This document shows positions 13,301 through 26,059 of a DNA stretch of 64,000 nt, piece after piece (positions within the stretch are counted from its first letter, which is position 1; each line of letters begins with the position of its first letter). A program made the position numbers and the translations under genes. The DNA is taken from NCBI GenBank assembly GCA_021904315.1, contig CM038920.1:17980001-18044000 (forward strand), written 5' to 3'. Below the pieces are notes generated by a model that was given only the letters and a program-made list of their open reading frames with translations, searched no databases and was not told the origin of the DNA. The DNA comes from Sphagnum magellanicum. Its lineage: Eukaryota > Streptophyta > Sphagnopsida > Sphagnales > Sphagnaceae.

Positions 13301-13339
13301 TTGTAGGACCAATTGCAAAACACCCTTTTTTTCATAGTG
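10321..13339. mobile_element. Complete non-autonomous CACTA element carrying a solo LTR
   Basis: The left terminus starts CACTATAAGAAATC at 10321. The right terminus ends TTTTTTCATAGTG at 13339, reading CACTATGAAAAAA inward. The element is flanked by CAT at 10318-10320 and CAT at 13340-13342, the 3-bp target duplication made by CACTA transposases. Subterminal regions are full of TTGCAACT/AGTTGCAA motifs. Without the inserted LTR (11946-12876) it is about 2.09 kb and has no transposase frame, so it must have been moved in trans. It shares interior sequence and the CTAC/GTAG tract with the element at 1-1438. Confidence 0.85.
11946..12876 (-). mobile_element. Solo LTR inserted in the CACTA element
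   Basis: The minus strand runs TGTCGCAACCCTAG (from 12876) to a TG...CA-type end at 11946, about 931 bp. It matches the longer LTR subtype at 33365-34305 and its truncated relative at 27298-27665. The flanks ATTTT (11941-11945) and TTTTT (12877-12881) are a nearly exact 5-bp duplication. No retrotransposon interior is present. It lies in the CTAC/GTAG tract of the CACTA element, so it is younger than that element. A 100-codon open frame inside it is incidental. Confidence 0.8.
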
Positions 13340-16300
13340 CATTAAACACCTTCAAGAATTCAAACTAATTCACCAATGCCTTGGTGCAAATGGTTAATTT
13401 AAATTTGCAATGATCAACATGGACACCATGTTGTGTTGGATTATCTCATTTGTTGTTAATACAAAATGTTAACACCTTCATTGAAATACTTGTGATGAAT
13501 GTTCATCAAAGATGTGATCTTTTCATCTATCATTGCCCACTAACTAACAAGTGCCATGTTCCATCTTTGCCAAATTCTTCAACAAACATTAACCTTGATA
13601 AGTGAACAATTGATATCTATTGTAAAATATGTGACACAATTGAAATTGCATACCTTGATTAGATGATGGGGGCAAATATCAAGGTTGAACTCCAATAGTC
13701 TTAACCTTGTTAAATCTTTAAGATTTTCTAGATAGCCCGTTCAATTCTCATGTTGTAACATATTCAATTAAAGTGTTGTTGGTTAAATGAACAAGAAAGT
13801 TCCAAATAATTGTGATATTTAAGTAACCCACAACAATTCTTTTTGAATATTTGAAATCATTCCAATCCTCCTTTTTGGGGTGACCATAAATTCTATAAAT
13901 TCTAGTTTTATAAGGAATGTGTTCACACGTATGTCATATGTATATGCATCAATGGGCCATTACATGCATAACTTGTTTTTAAAAGTTGGAAGGATAGTTG
14001 ATCTTCCTCATTTTATAAGCATAATCCTTCCATTACATTTAGGACACCTCTAAGGAATTTGAATAATATCTCCATGGCCTTTTACATTTTAAAACAAATT
14101 ACATATCCATGTTGTAACAAAGGCCATTTCAATACAAATTTTCTGTATTTTAGGGCTTTTTTATTGATGTTTGACAACAAATATTTTTATGTTGCAATTA
14201 AAAGTTAGTTTTTGTGAAATTTTTTTCAAAAATTTGTCACCTTCTAAGTTGTACTATACCTTGATTATGGGGTGTTTCCATAATATAGTGTACACATTTT
14301 GTGTCAAAATTAAAAATACCTATAATATTAAAAGTAGTAACACATAAAATTTCACTCATTTTGAATTTTTCTAAAAATCTCATTCAATTGATTTGAGTTT
14401 TAAAATAAGACCGATTATATAAACTAAGAATATGAAATTGATTCATAATTGTGTCTTTATGCAAGTATACCCCAATAATTTTATAAATTATATTTAAAAC
14501 ACCTTATTGAACAACAAAACATTTTTTTTCATTAATTTCAACTTCCCATTTTATTTTTGTAGAACGACAAAAAAAAAAAATCAACCCTACTACATCTTTA
14601 ATGGAAGAACATTTTATAACTTTAAAATATCATAATCATAAACATTACAATAACATCATTATTGAATATTTCCATGTCGTTTAAACCTTTAAACTTTATG
14701 ACAAATGGAAATTTTTGATGTGGAAGATTATTCTTTATGGGGTTTCTTTGTATTTGCAAAGTTTCATGGAAAAATTCTCATTAAAGCTAACATTTTTTAA
14801 TCCCTTTTTTACATTGCATGCTCGTGACACTTTGTTACAAATTGAAATTTACTCCAATTGACAGTTGAATTGTTGATAAGTGCGTCAACTTCACAATATT
14901 ATGATAGTTTAGGATGTTATCCACCTTTAATTCACAATTCATTAAAAAAAAATTCAAATATTTATAAAACACATAAAGAATGTGTTGCAATGAAAAATGT
15001 CAAATTTTGATTTTTTTTTTGTTTACACCATACCATGGAAACAAAGAATGCTTGATTGTGGTTCTTCCATTTACCAAACAATTTTAAATTTAGTATGTTG
15101 ATGTTTGAATTCCTTGCCATTGATTGTAACATAATGATTGGTATAACATATAACTTATTCTTTAATGTGTGATTTGTTATGTTTATACCTACTTCCTATA
15201 TATCAAGTTTGTGAAAAGTTGTATTCCTTCAATTTTTTTATTTTTTTTGTGAGATGATTTTCATGCAAAGAATGTTGTAGCTTTGGGAGTTGCAATTACG
15301 AATTTTTTTTTGATGCAACCATAAATGGAAGCAAACTATGGGGTGAAGATCCTTTAAGGTGTACCACACAAAACGAAAGGGGCCTAATCCTTACTACAAT
15401 TCTTTTTTATCCTATATTTTGATCCTCATAAAAAATCGTCAAAATTTTCGAAAGGATTATATTTTAAACCATTACAATTTTAGATTCTATCATAAGTATC
15501 CATAAATCTTTACATGGTAAAAACGACTAAATAAAAAAACAAAAAAAGATGATGTTGTAACAAGATTTTAGTACACCTTAAAAAAATTGGACGATGTGAG
15601 ATTTTAATTGATGATGAAGACCAACATGATGATTTTAAAAACCTTCTTATGTGCACTTTGCCAAGCACCCCCTTGCTTGTCAAGTGGTATCTATGTATAT
15701 AGCTATGAGCTTAGTGTTTCATCAAAAGGAACTTAAGGAACACATAATCTCACCCAAAAAAGAGTCATGATAGATGTCATCCTTAGGTCATATCACAATT
15801 TGACCTTCAATTGATGCAACATTCTATTTTGGGCATTGCAATCTACAAATCTCTTTGCAATGGAAGGTTGTAAATGATAGAGTAGTGTTCATTGATTTCA
15901 AATTTGGAAAGTAGCTAAAGCGGCATTCATTTGAAAGAAGACATAGCCAAATTTAGCTATAAAAATATGAAAATAAAAAAATTACACATCTTTACATTAT
16001 TAAATACTATTGGAATTTAGTATAAATTTTTTGCAAATTGTATTATAATCTGGAAATCTGATGATTAAAAACCCCATAAAACAGGCTTTTTCACATTTTT
16101 CTATTAAAAAAGTCACCATTGAAAAATAATGACTGAAATGTCTGTGTAGGTATAGCCGGGGAAAAAAACATGAAGCCACCATTGAGACAAATTTTATTGT
16201 TGCCATGGGCCATGGAGAGTGCACTTATAATCGAAAAGTTTTGTGACTTGGTGCTTTTCCTGCTTTGAGTTTTGAGTCAACATGTGATATAATAACCAGG

Positions 16301-16394
16301 GCAAATACAAGTATATGCACATTTCAAATATCACCAGGAGAAGCAAGCAAACCCACATGCACGGACTTGTTCACTTGTGCAATTTTGTACTATT
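13340..16394. other. Anonymous AT-rich DNA
   Basis: No gene, RNA or defined element is visible. Homopolymer T and A runs are common (for example near 14569 and 15011). Some stretches look like long-decayed coding DNA, but no domain could be named. Confidence 0.4.
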
Positions 16395-17115
16395 GAAGTC
16401 GGCGTTGCCTAATAGTTTGAGCTTAGTATATGCAATCTATGGCTGTCATTTTACTATAGTTATTCCACCTAAATTCATTGTATGGCCAAATTGTCTTATT
16501 TGTTAAGAGTTAAATATTCTTATATGCTCTATTTTTCACTTGAGCATTTGCATGAAATCTATATTGTAAGTTAAACTGACACACCAAGCTGACTTTGATA
16601 TGGTGGCCTGTCGGCCATAGTTGTTGTTGCCGTAACTTTACATTCATTCTATGGCCTGGTCAGTTCTCTAATTTGTTATGAGTTCAATAATTTTTCTATG
16701 TACCATTCTTCATGTGTGAGATGGAACTGTCGGTATGAAATCCAAATTATGTATAAGTAAACTGACACACCAAGCTGACTTTGATTTGATGCCCAATCGG
16801 CTGTAGTTGTTGTTTGGCCTAAGCTTAGACTTATTCTATGGTCTGGTTGGACGTATAATTTGTTATGAGTTCAATAATTTTCTATGTTCTATTCTTGAGA
16901 TGTAAGATGGAAGCATTGGTATGAAATAAATCTTTTGTACATTGAATTGAAACACCAAGCTGACTTTGATATATGTTGGCTAGTTGGTCGGAGGTGTTGT
17001 TGGGCCTAAGCCTAGATTCATTCTATGGTCTGGTTGGTTCTCTTATTTGTTATGAGTTTCATATTTTTCTATGTGCAATTCTTCACATGCAAGACTGAAT
17101 CATTGGTAAGCTGAG
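16395..17115. repeat. Tandem array, about 185-bp unit, four copies
   Basis: The landmark CACCAAGCTGACTTTGAT occurs at 16582, 16768 and 16953 (spacings 186 and 185). Each copy continues through a TTGTTGTT segment, a CATTCTATGGTCTGGT-like segment, TTTGTTATGAGTT and TTTTCTATGT. A more diverged first copy covers about 16395-16581. This is a short satellite-like array. The 63-codon open frame at 16315-16506 overlaps its first copy and is not a gene. Confidence 0.85.
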
Positions 17116-17487
17116 TTTTTATGTCATGTTGTGTAGGCAATCATCTTCTCTCACTCACTCATTCCCTCTGCATGGGGATTGACTGGTGATAAAATAAGTG
17201 GAAGAAATTGTTATAACCTTTCATAACAGGTAGTTTGGGTTCACATTGATCGGCCACGCATCTTTGTTTTTTTTAATCTCTCCAAGTAATAATGTTTTCA
17301 AAAAATGAATAAATATTTCACATGGCGCATCTTACCCTTGTAGAAGAAAAAACTAGGCATATGAGAGAACTGACTGTTTTTTTTTTCCCCAATCAGCAAA
17401 CTTGTTGGTGGCAAAAAGCTAGTGTACATTTTGTCCCCTGCCAAACTGCCGAAAACAGTCAAAACTGAAATTGCTGGCTAATTTAGT

Positions 17488-17635
17488 TTTCATCTCTTCA
17501 TAGGGCTGCCTACAAAAAGGTCTTCCATAAAAGTTAAGGTTGTTGGGAGAGAAGTTTTCAACTCTTCCTTGGACTGCCTACAAAAGGTCTTCCATAAAAA
17601 ATAAGGTTGTATGAAGAAAAACTTTCAACTGTCCA
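17488..17635. repeat. Direct duplication of about 73 bp
   Basis: Two adjacent copies share CTGCCTACAAAA-GGTCTTCCATAAAA followed by TAAGGTTGT and GAA...TTTTCAACT. The copies differ at several places. There is no coding potential. Confidence 0.7.
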
Positions 17636-17729
17636 TCTCCAAGTTGTTGAAACTTTTGGGGGCAACTTAGGGCTCAAAGTTGACATCTATTTATGGACAG
17701 ATTCTAGCTTAAGGAGTCCGTCTAAGAAC

Positions 17730-18900
17730 AAAACCCTTACCCTCCTATGCCTGATGATCTACATATGTTAATTTGGTACCTTCTGGATTGAGGTCCCGTC
17801 CTGAGGCTGGTGAGAAATTTGGGCAGGCAAGGGACCTCAAAATACACTACGAAAAATTGAGCTGGACTTTATGCTCATCACAGTGTTGGCACATCAAACC
17901 AGTGGGTCTGGGTCTCTTTTTTGCCCATGTTACGAGTGGGGGGGCGGGGCTAAGATGTGCAGGAAGTGCAGGACATGTACCATTTTCATGTCTTGTTCCT
18001 TGCAGGCAGCTTTGAACCTATGACCACCTTTATTAGAGGATCAGGGAAGGAACCAGGAACCTAGTTCAAGTTGCCTTTGGTCAGGTGTCTTGATTTACTT
18101 CCTCTTTTGGGGACTACCATCAGTCCAACCCTGTGGCAGAACCATGCAGAAGGATTCTGCATGGAACCCTTATAAACATGATGCTGCACCCCACTACACT
18201 CACACCTACCATGTTCAAACTTCATACGGGTGATTAGGGTCCTGCCTTTAGCATGGGTAGCCTGGTGGTAGTGAGGCTGTCCTGCTCAGTGAACTGAGGA
18301 AGTCAGCCTCACGGGTGAACCTGCCCTGCCTAGTGAACTGCTCGTGTAAAACTTTCCGACTGCACAAGTGACCTCATTAAGTCTTGAAAGTGCTATTTTT
18401 CAAAGCCCCACTGGTGGTTAGAGTCTGAGCTCTCGGTAAAGTTTCCTTGAAGTAAAGATCCCTCGCCCCCCAAGAGATGCCTTCCTTGGTGTAAAGATCA
18501 GACAATTAAAGAATTCATAAAAACAATCTCGTCTTCAACAACAACAGGTGGCATGAGGTCAAGCTCTGGAATGTCATGTGGGAAGGGCCCATTGACTATG
18601 GGAAGCTCGAATGGCAACATGTGTTGCAGCAAATTTAAAAGAATCCTAACAATGAGAATAAAACTTTAGAGGCCTTAAATGCGGTCTGGGGTTTGTATCT
18701 TGCCATTTGTTCGCATGATGGTTGGAAGGTTAGATGGTGTTATCAACCACTTTGGAGTGGTAATATCTCTGGGTAAACTTTGGGGCTTTGGTGTTGACTT
18801 GGGTTTGTGTTCCACCAGTCCCTCTGCCCTTTCTCTTTGGTGTCTTTATTTGCAATGGATTTTTCCATTAGTTTTCAAACAGAAAAAAGAAAAAAAGAAC
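17730..18900 (+). other. GC-richer repeat-like block, possible retroposon
   Basis: This block is clearly less AT-rich than its surroundings. It contains TAGCCTGGTGGTAG at about 18259-18272, which resembles a Pol III A box, and paired GTGAACT-type motifs nearby. It ends in an A-rich tail with G interruptions near 18880-18900 (AGAAAAAAGAAAAAAAGAAC), as retroposed elements do. No B box at the right distance and no reverse transcriptase frame were found. The 80- and 87-codon frames inside show no known domain. A SINE or LINE 3' relic is possible. Confidence 0.3.
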
Positions 18901-20700
18901 TCATATATCATAAAAAACCTTGTTGGATTTATCATGTATTAGGAAGGCATGTTACTAGGCATAATTTTGCCTAAATGAAGGGCAGTGCTTCAAAAAATGC
19001 AATGCTTCTCCTTTGGGCATTTCATTTTTTGTAACACCCATTTTTATTTTTCTGTTTTTTCCATTGGGTATCACTGGAAAAATATGATTAAAGACTAGAC
19101 ATTTGATAGCTCTTTACACACAATAAGGCCTTAGGTCATGGGCTTTACTGGAATTAGGCCAACACTTGCCTCTACCATGCACAAAACCTTATCCAAGTAA
19201 CTAAGTTCATCTTAGAGTTCTTATGAAACCTTACAAAATTATTTTTCAGTTTTATAATTATTTTTGAAAGGAAAAAAAAAAGTCTAAATGCAATTCTTTT
19301 TTTGCTTTGGTGGTTCAAAATTTGCAGAACAACGAATGTGCACGTTGTCTCACCTAGGGTTTTCTGACAGCACCAAAAGTGGAGCAAGAAGCCACACAGG
19401 TTTGAGAGGGTTATGAGTTATGACGTGGTCACATCCAAACAAACAAACAAACACTTGTTGAATATTGAGATGGTTTGATAGATAGGTGGGACTAGGTGTA
19501 CATTCTTGTTTGGGGTTTTGCCATAAGACCCAACGAGTGGTAATGATGCCCCTGAAGTATAAGGGGAAGGTGCCTTATCTTTAGACCCTTGCAAGATTTG
19601 AGGTGCCTATAGCAAGTTGAGCCATAAGAATCTAAAATTTTAATCATGATCCTTAATGCTGTATTCTAACAGATTTGCTACTTTTTTAAATTTGGTGATA
19701 ACTTAGTCTTCAATTTTCTATGTTGGATCACATTTCAAACATTGCTCTTGAATTAGTGTTTTTTCCTCCAATGTTTTGATATAGTGAAAGTGATAATTAT
19801 CCATAAGTTGATTTAGCTAAATTTGGTCATAAATCTCTGTTTTTAAAGAAAAATTGCTAAGTTATCAGGAAAACAACTGTTTTAGAAAATAAATTTCATC
19901 ACATTTCAACACAGGTTTCAGTTTTTGGGCAGCTTCTTTTTAGCCCAGTTTCCTACAGTTTTGATAGTTGTGTCCAAACATGTCATCAACTAACGCTAAA
20001 TCTTTTTTTGGGATGATTACTAATGATGCTACATCAAAACAGTGAGAAAAGAAAACAATAAGTACAATCTTCTGCTGTAAAACCAAACTAAAAGATAACT
20101 AAAGAATATTTGTAGGACTTCTTTAGGGTTCCTAATTGGACATGCAAAAAAAAAATTCCATGCGGGTTTCTTAAAGTCCAGGTGAAGCACAAAATGTATG
20201 AAAATGTCATGTCTAACATGTAAAGTTTTTAAGATTATGAAAAGTCTACAAATTATTTGTGGTATTGGGATAATGATCTTCACCTCTTAAGGCTGCCCAG
20301 TGAACTATTGGGTTTTGAAAGGAATAAAATAATGACATAAAAAATAAAATTTTCCTATTTTTCTTAGGTAAGCAAAAAGTTTTAACACAAAGGGGATTGT
20401 CAAATCTTAATAAGACAAACTCATAAACTTTCCATAGAAACAAACCTGAAACAAAATACAAGGAAGAACACCTTATGTACAACAAGATAGAATAATCACA
20501 ACATACAAAAAAAAACAACACATAAAATTCAACATTAAAAGTATGGTAGGAAAAAGTTAATTTTACTCAAAAAAATATTCCTCTATACAATCCTCAAAGA
20601 TATAGAGCCTTAAATATCTCCAAAAAGAAAATTCAAAAATGATGGAACAAGCAATTAGCCTAATCGCAAAAAAATTGTCTTAAATATAACTTAATCCAAA
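18901..20700. other. Anonymous AT-rich DNA
   Basis: Nothing recognisable. Minus-strand open frames of 71-91 codons in this stretch have the low-complexity, Phe/Leu-rich composition expected of chance frames in AT-rich DNA. Confidence 0.4.
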
Positions 20701-20705
20701 TTGGA

Positions 20706-20855
20706 AATGAAAACCGGTTTCAATAACAAGGTTTTTGACAGAAAAAATGCAATAAATAAGTTTTAGTGGAAAATTCATTTTTAGTAACAAGGTTTTCAAT
20801 ATAAAAAATTCGATAAATAAATTTTGGTAGGGAAATTTTGGTTTCAGTAAAACTC
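20706..20855. repeat. Direct duplication of about 71 bp
   Basis: The motif TAACAAGGTTTT, then AAAAAATGCAATAAATAAG or a variant, then TTTTGGTGG/TTTTAGTGG and GAAAATT, occurs twice in a row. It is non-coding. Confidence 0.55.
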
Positions 20856-20999
20856 CAATAAAAATTCAATTTTGATAAAATTTATCTATCTTCAACATCA
20901 TTTAATTAAGTAAGCATTGTGGCCAATTTATGTTAAGATTCTTCACATTGAACAATCTTGGCTCCTTTAAATAATTATAAAATACATTAGATTGCTAGA

Positions 21000-21360
21000 T
21001 GTTGTGAAACTACAATTTGCAATTTAGGTTTTCATAACCATTTTGGGCCATGTGTAGTTTTGTCAAAAACAAGTGTTGTTCAATTTTAGGCCATGGGGTG
21101 TTCAACACCCCTTTAACAAGCTCTATTTGACTACATTTCAATGTGCAAACCCCACCATCAAAATTGCCACATTGCACATCTAGGCTTGCTTCTTTTATCA
21201 CCATTGATAGAGTATTTAAACTGAGCACCATCGATTACGTCTTTTCATATTTCTATCATTCCACTGTCAATTGCATCTTTTCGAATTCTTACACTCTAGA
21301 AAAAAACAATTGTTGTACATAAGAGAAAATTTGAAAATTAGTTAAAATAGCTAATTTTGA
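21000..21360 (-). repeat. Dispersed repeat, copy 1 (inverted relative to 39340-39615)
   Basis: Shares aligned segments with the reverse complement of 39340-39615: TTAACAAGCT, CAATGTGCAAACCCCACCAT, TTGCCACAT-GCACATC, ATCACCATTGA, CTCTAGA(A/G)AAAAA and AAATTTGAAAATT. Conservation runs across about 300 bp with scattered changes. The unit may derive from a transposon protein: in the other copy this stretch gives an open frame with a run of charged residues, but I cannot name a family. Confidence 0.7.
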
Positions 21361-24300
21361 AAATAGGGTTTTGTGGAACATCAATTAGATGTGATAATAG
21401 TTTTCATGGAACATAATTACCTTTGCATAGTTTGTTTTTCACATGAGGTATCATTGTCAATAGAGCTTAAACCAAATCACATTTTTGAGAAAGGAATATG
21501 AAAGGTGGTTAATAACTAAAATACTATGTTTTAGGGTTTCATTGCATTATTGTCATTTGAGGCTATAGGGTTTGAAGAGGGCACACAAACTTCAAGTTAA
21601 TAAAAATGTGGACTTCCTTGGCATTGAATATTACACCAATCGATGTTACTCTTAGTGCGATAGCTAGTGACATTACCACCAGTAACATAGTATATAAAGC
21701 TCAAAGTTTAAATGTGGTCCCTATTCTTTAAAGTAGGGATTGATTTTGATGTAATAGAATTAGACAACATAGCAAGATGCGAAGGGGGCATTATAGCAAT
21801 GTAGGCAAGCATGGAAAGAGATTGAAAACACTTACTACAGGAGGTGTTGTCAATATATGCATAAGAGGATCCTTATCTTAGCAACCTTCTTGGTCGAAAA
21901 AAGTACATTGACATTGTGAAGAAAACTTCAAAGGATGGGTGGATGGGGTATGTATCCATCTCCCCATTGTGTTTTTTATATGAATGTTGTCAGCACAAAA
22001 TTATGGTTTGGAAAATGTAATTTTTTTTTAGTTTGTTAATGTAAACATGTAGGTAGATATGTTTTCTTCTACCCTATGATGTTTTAGTTTTACAAAAAAA
22101 TTCTAATGGGTTTTGTCCTAGCCTTGAAACCTAAACCTAGTATTTCATCTTTGTTTTTTGCATGTTTTTTTTTTCTTCTATGATTTGTAAACTATTTCTT
22201 AGGTCATTTCATTTCTATAATAGGTATATTTTCTTGTTCTATTGCATAAAGCTAAAAAATTTCCATTTATGAGCCATTTTAGAAATATTAATTGCTAACT
22301 AAAGATGATGAGCTTTTAGTAAAAAAAATTCTTACAATGTTCTGTCTTATTAATTACAATGAAAATACAAATATAATGTTAATAATTTGGGTTTATGTTA
22401 TTGCTGAAGCCTGATGATGAAGATGAATTGGAATAGGCTTTGAACATACACTATTGAATGAATGTGGGAATTTAAAACCATGGCCGATCATATTGGATTA
22501 GCACCATTGATGAAGGTTATCATGTTTCTACCATTTTAAATTTTTGCCATAGTTTGATTTGAATGTTCTACAATGGCTATATGTGAGGTTGGAATTATGT
22601 GGTTTTTTGTTTAGGTGTTTAGAGGTCTAGAAGGGAACAACTGCATATGCAAGTTTTTTCTGTAGCAAAATAAACACCATTGCATTGCACTATACCTTGA
22701 AGACAAATACAAGAAACTTGCCTTATAAACACATTTCGATGTGAAATGTTTTAACACACTAATCAAAATTAGACCTCCCTTCCCATGCACTTATTGCAAA
22801 AAGTGCTTCAAGGACAAAAAACACCTTTAATTATCACCAAATGATGATGTAGTGCCCAAATACATGGGGAAGGTGTTACTAACAATGTACCCCACATGGA
22901 CAAAAGTTGAAGCAAAAAATTCACACAATTGGTGGAGAACTTTGGGAAGAATTTGCTTAGGAGATCAAAGTGTACACATGTAGATGAAGTGGCAAACCCA
23001 TCCAAGAAGGCTACATTTTCATCTAAACAAGGGGAAACAACTAGTATGCCTCCTCCAAAGGTTAGACCTTTTAAACATACAAATGTTCTTGAGCTAAATA
23101 ATGATGATAATTTTTCATCAAGACCAATTCAGAGTATGGGTAAGTCTGCATTACCACATTCTACCAAGGGCATGTTTGGACTGCCATGTTTTTTTATGTT
23201 ATGTGGTTGTCTAGGTGTAAAGGCTTTTAGATTTTGGTTTTAGTTTTTATCTTGGGTTTATATAATGTAGTTTTATCTATATGTTCTTTTCCTGAATTTG
23301 GCCATAAATTCTTATAAGAGGTATGGAATGGAAATATGCTTCACTAGCCAATTTTTGCAGAGGTTGAAAACATGCAAAAGAAGGCCACAAACAACATATA
23401 GAAAAGGCTTCCAATTACAAAGCCCAAACATGTTAATGAAAGGAACACGACTTATGCACATTTGTCCTTATTCCCAACATTGATTGCCTTGTCAATAAAA
23501 GTTGTAGTTCATCAAACCAAAGTTGACATTGAGGTGAAAGCAAAACCCCATGTTGAGACTTTCATAGTGGAGAGCTCTTGTGAGTTGCCTACACTTTCAC
23601 TAAAAGTTAAATTGAAAGGGTTTTACATTCTATTATTTAAAACAGACACTATCATGAATAGAACAATTTTAGAAGATCTTGAAATGACAATGTCTCTTCT
23701 AATGAAGATGGAAATGAATGGCACATTGGGGAGTGCATTTGTGTCCACATTTGGGCAATGGTACCTATTTCCACTAATAAGTACATTTTTTGTACCTAAT
23801 TTTTTGTTTTCTTGATGTGTGTTTGTTCTTTCTCAATGATTTATTATTAATTCCAATTTGTTATTGTAAATTAATGGTGGGATTGAAAGGACAGATTGGA
23901 TTTTTGAGGTCATGAAACAATCTTTACATGCTTGGAAATCAGAACATGGTGGGGATTCAACCATGTTACATTTTGCGAAGATTAAATTCTTGCAAGAATA
24001 CCTATAGTTTTTGAAGTTGAAAAAGGAGTATGATGTTAAGAAGTTGGAGGCTATGAAAACCCTCCAAGAGAAAAAAGAAGATTATGTCCTATAAAAATCA
24101 CACCAATTTGACCAAAAAAAAAAGTTTGTTCAAGAAAGAACAAAGTGGGGATGGTCATCCATGTATTCAATCTTGAAGTGACAACCTTTACAAGCTAGTC
24201 CTCAATGCCCATGGGAGCACACCCCGTAGGAATTGTGGAACATCCTTGTAAAAATAAAAAAAGGAATATTATCTTTTATCATTACAAAAAAGTGTTCATA

Positions 24301-26050
24301 CATAATAAGGGCATTTAAATTTTTTTGCAAAAGTACATTTGGGAGGCTACACCCATTGGTTCATCCCAACAAGGCATTGAGCCCTTGCACCATCCTCCAC
24401 TATTACTAGGAATAAGAGCACATTGTACAACTAACCATTGTTGTTTAAAATGTGTTAGACTTTGGGTGCATTTGGTTTCCTAGAATTGAAGATGTAATGA
24501 GGTAATGTTTTAATGTTGAATGGATTTGTTGGGTTTATTGAGATTTGAATCTAGCCTAGAAACTAAAGTTGTTGAGAAGATCATTGGCTTCTTGTTCAAA
24601 ATTGTTCATAGAACAATTTTTTATTTAAAATGTCAAGTAATGACAAAGGAGTTGGAGGCTATGTGGTGTAGTCCTACAGTAAGGCTTGATGATAAGCCCC
24701 TTCTACATTAAGTACAACATTTCCACATCTTTGGTGTTCTTTTGGATGATGAATGATTTGTAATGGATAAAATATCTTATGTTTGCTTGTTTTCGAATGT
24801 TCTAAAAATGATGGGTTACTCATGGAATGGTGTGATTCGTTTCCATTTAAATGTCATGAAATAGGTGTTTATTGGCACATTTCTTTTGAGGGAGGAAATA
24901 GATCTAGGATGAGTTTTCCTCAATAAACCAGACCTCAAAAATGACTTTATCATTACATGAGAGGCAAAAAAATTTACACATCCAAGTCCAAGTGTTGTCC
25001 TAAGAGTTAGGCTGCATTGATTGTGCTAAACAAAACAATGTCCAAGTCATGGTTACAACTCCAATACTGAAAAACAACACAATTGTTGGTTAGTTATGTC
25101 TTTGTCTTCTTTTAGTTTATTTGTTTTGTAGTGAATGGTTTGAAATTGGTTTCTAATAACTAACATTTTCATGAATTTTCTTATAATAGGGGAGGCATTA
25201 TCATGTTTCATGAACCAAACAGTTCCAAGACCTCAGTCCTTCCTTGATGAATTATATTCCAAATAAGAGCATAAATTTAAAGCATGACGCAAAACAATCT
25301 TGAACATTGCAATTGTTTCACAAAACATCAATGGAGGTTACAATTATTTGAGATCTAAAACTTGCATTGGATATTGATTTACAAGCATATGTAAACAACC
25401 CAAGCCCAACAACACCACTCTTGTCATCAACCATTTTTGTAGCCCTTACTAGATTCAAGAGGATGCCTTGCCTTTCTTTGGGATTGTGACCTCTTGGCCA
25501 TTTGTGTCAAAGCCTTGTATGGCTAGTACCAATTTTAATGCCCCTATTCAATATAGTAATCCAAGTGTAATGTCATCTTCCACTAGTACTAATGAAATTG
25601 ATGCACAACAACATATATAAGATGGTTTGGAAAACATTGCAAAACAAATCCATCATTAAACATCAAGTGGTGAAGATGACAAGTAAATGTTTTATACCTT
25701 ACTGTGTATGTTTTATATTGGTTGTCAATTGGGTACACATTTTTATGCAATGTTTTCCACTTGTTTGTTAATAACCTCCAATAAACAAAGGGACTATAAT
25801 GTTTCGTATTATAATCTAGCTAAAATTATTTTTAATGTTTTTGGTGTCATATATCAGCAAGTTGGTGTTAGTGGTGCAAACTTTCATTGGGAACAAAGGT
25901 GGGACGAAAGATTCTACTCTATCTTTCATTTTGGGTGGTGATTATTTGACATTCAAATTCGATGCAAATATTCAACTATTGGATAGTGAAAGGGGTTTTT
26001 TGTCTATAGATGCCATGGACTTCTTTAGGCTTTGGTACTATATGCAGACC
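21361..26050. other. Gene-poor DNA with scattered short open frames
   Basis: Plus-strand frames at 22929-23243 (104 codons), 23462-23815 (117 codons) and 25687-26053 have moderately protein-like composition but no domain that I recognise, no linking splice sites and no shared repeat. They could be remnants of an old DNA transposon whose transposase remnant lies next door on the opposite strand, or chance frames. I make no functional call. Confidence 0.3.
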
Positions 26051-26059
26051 TAATCATGA

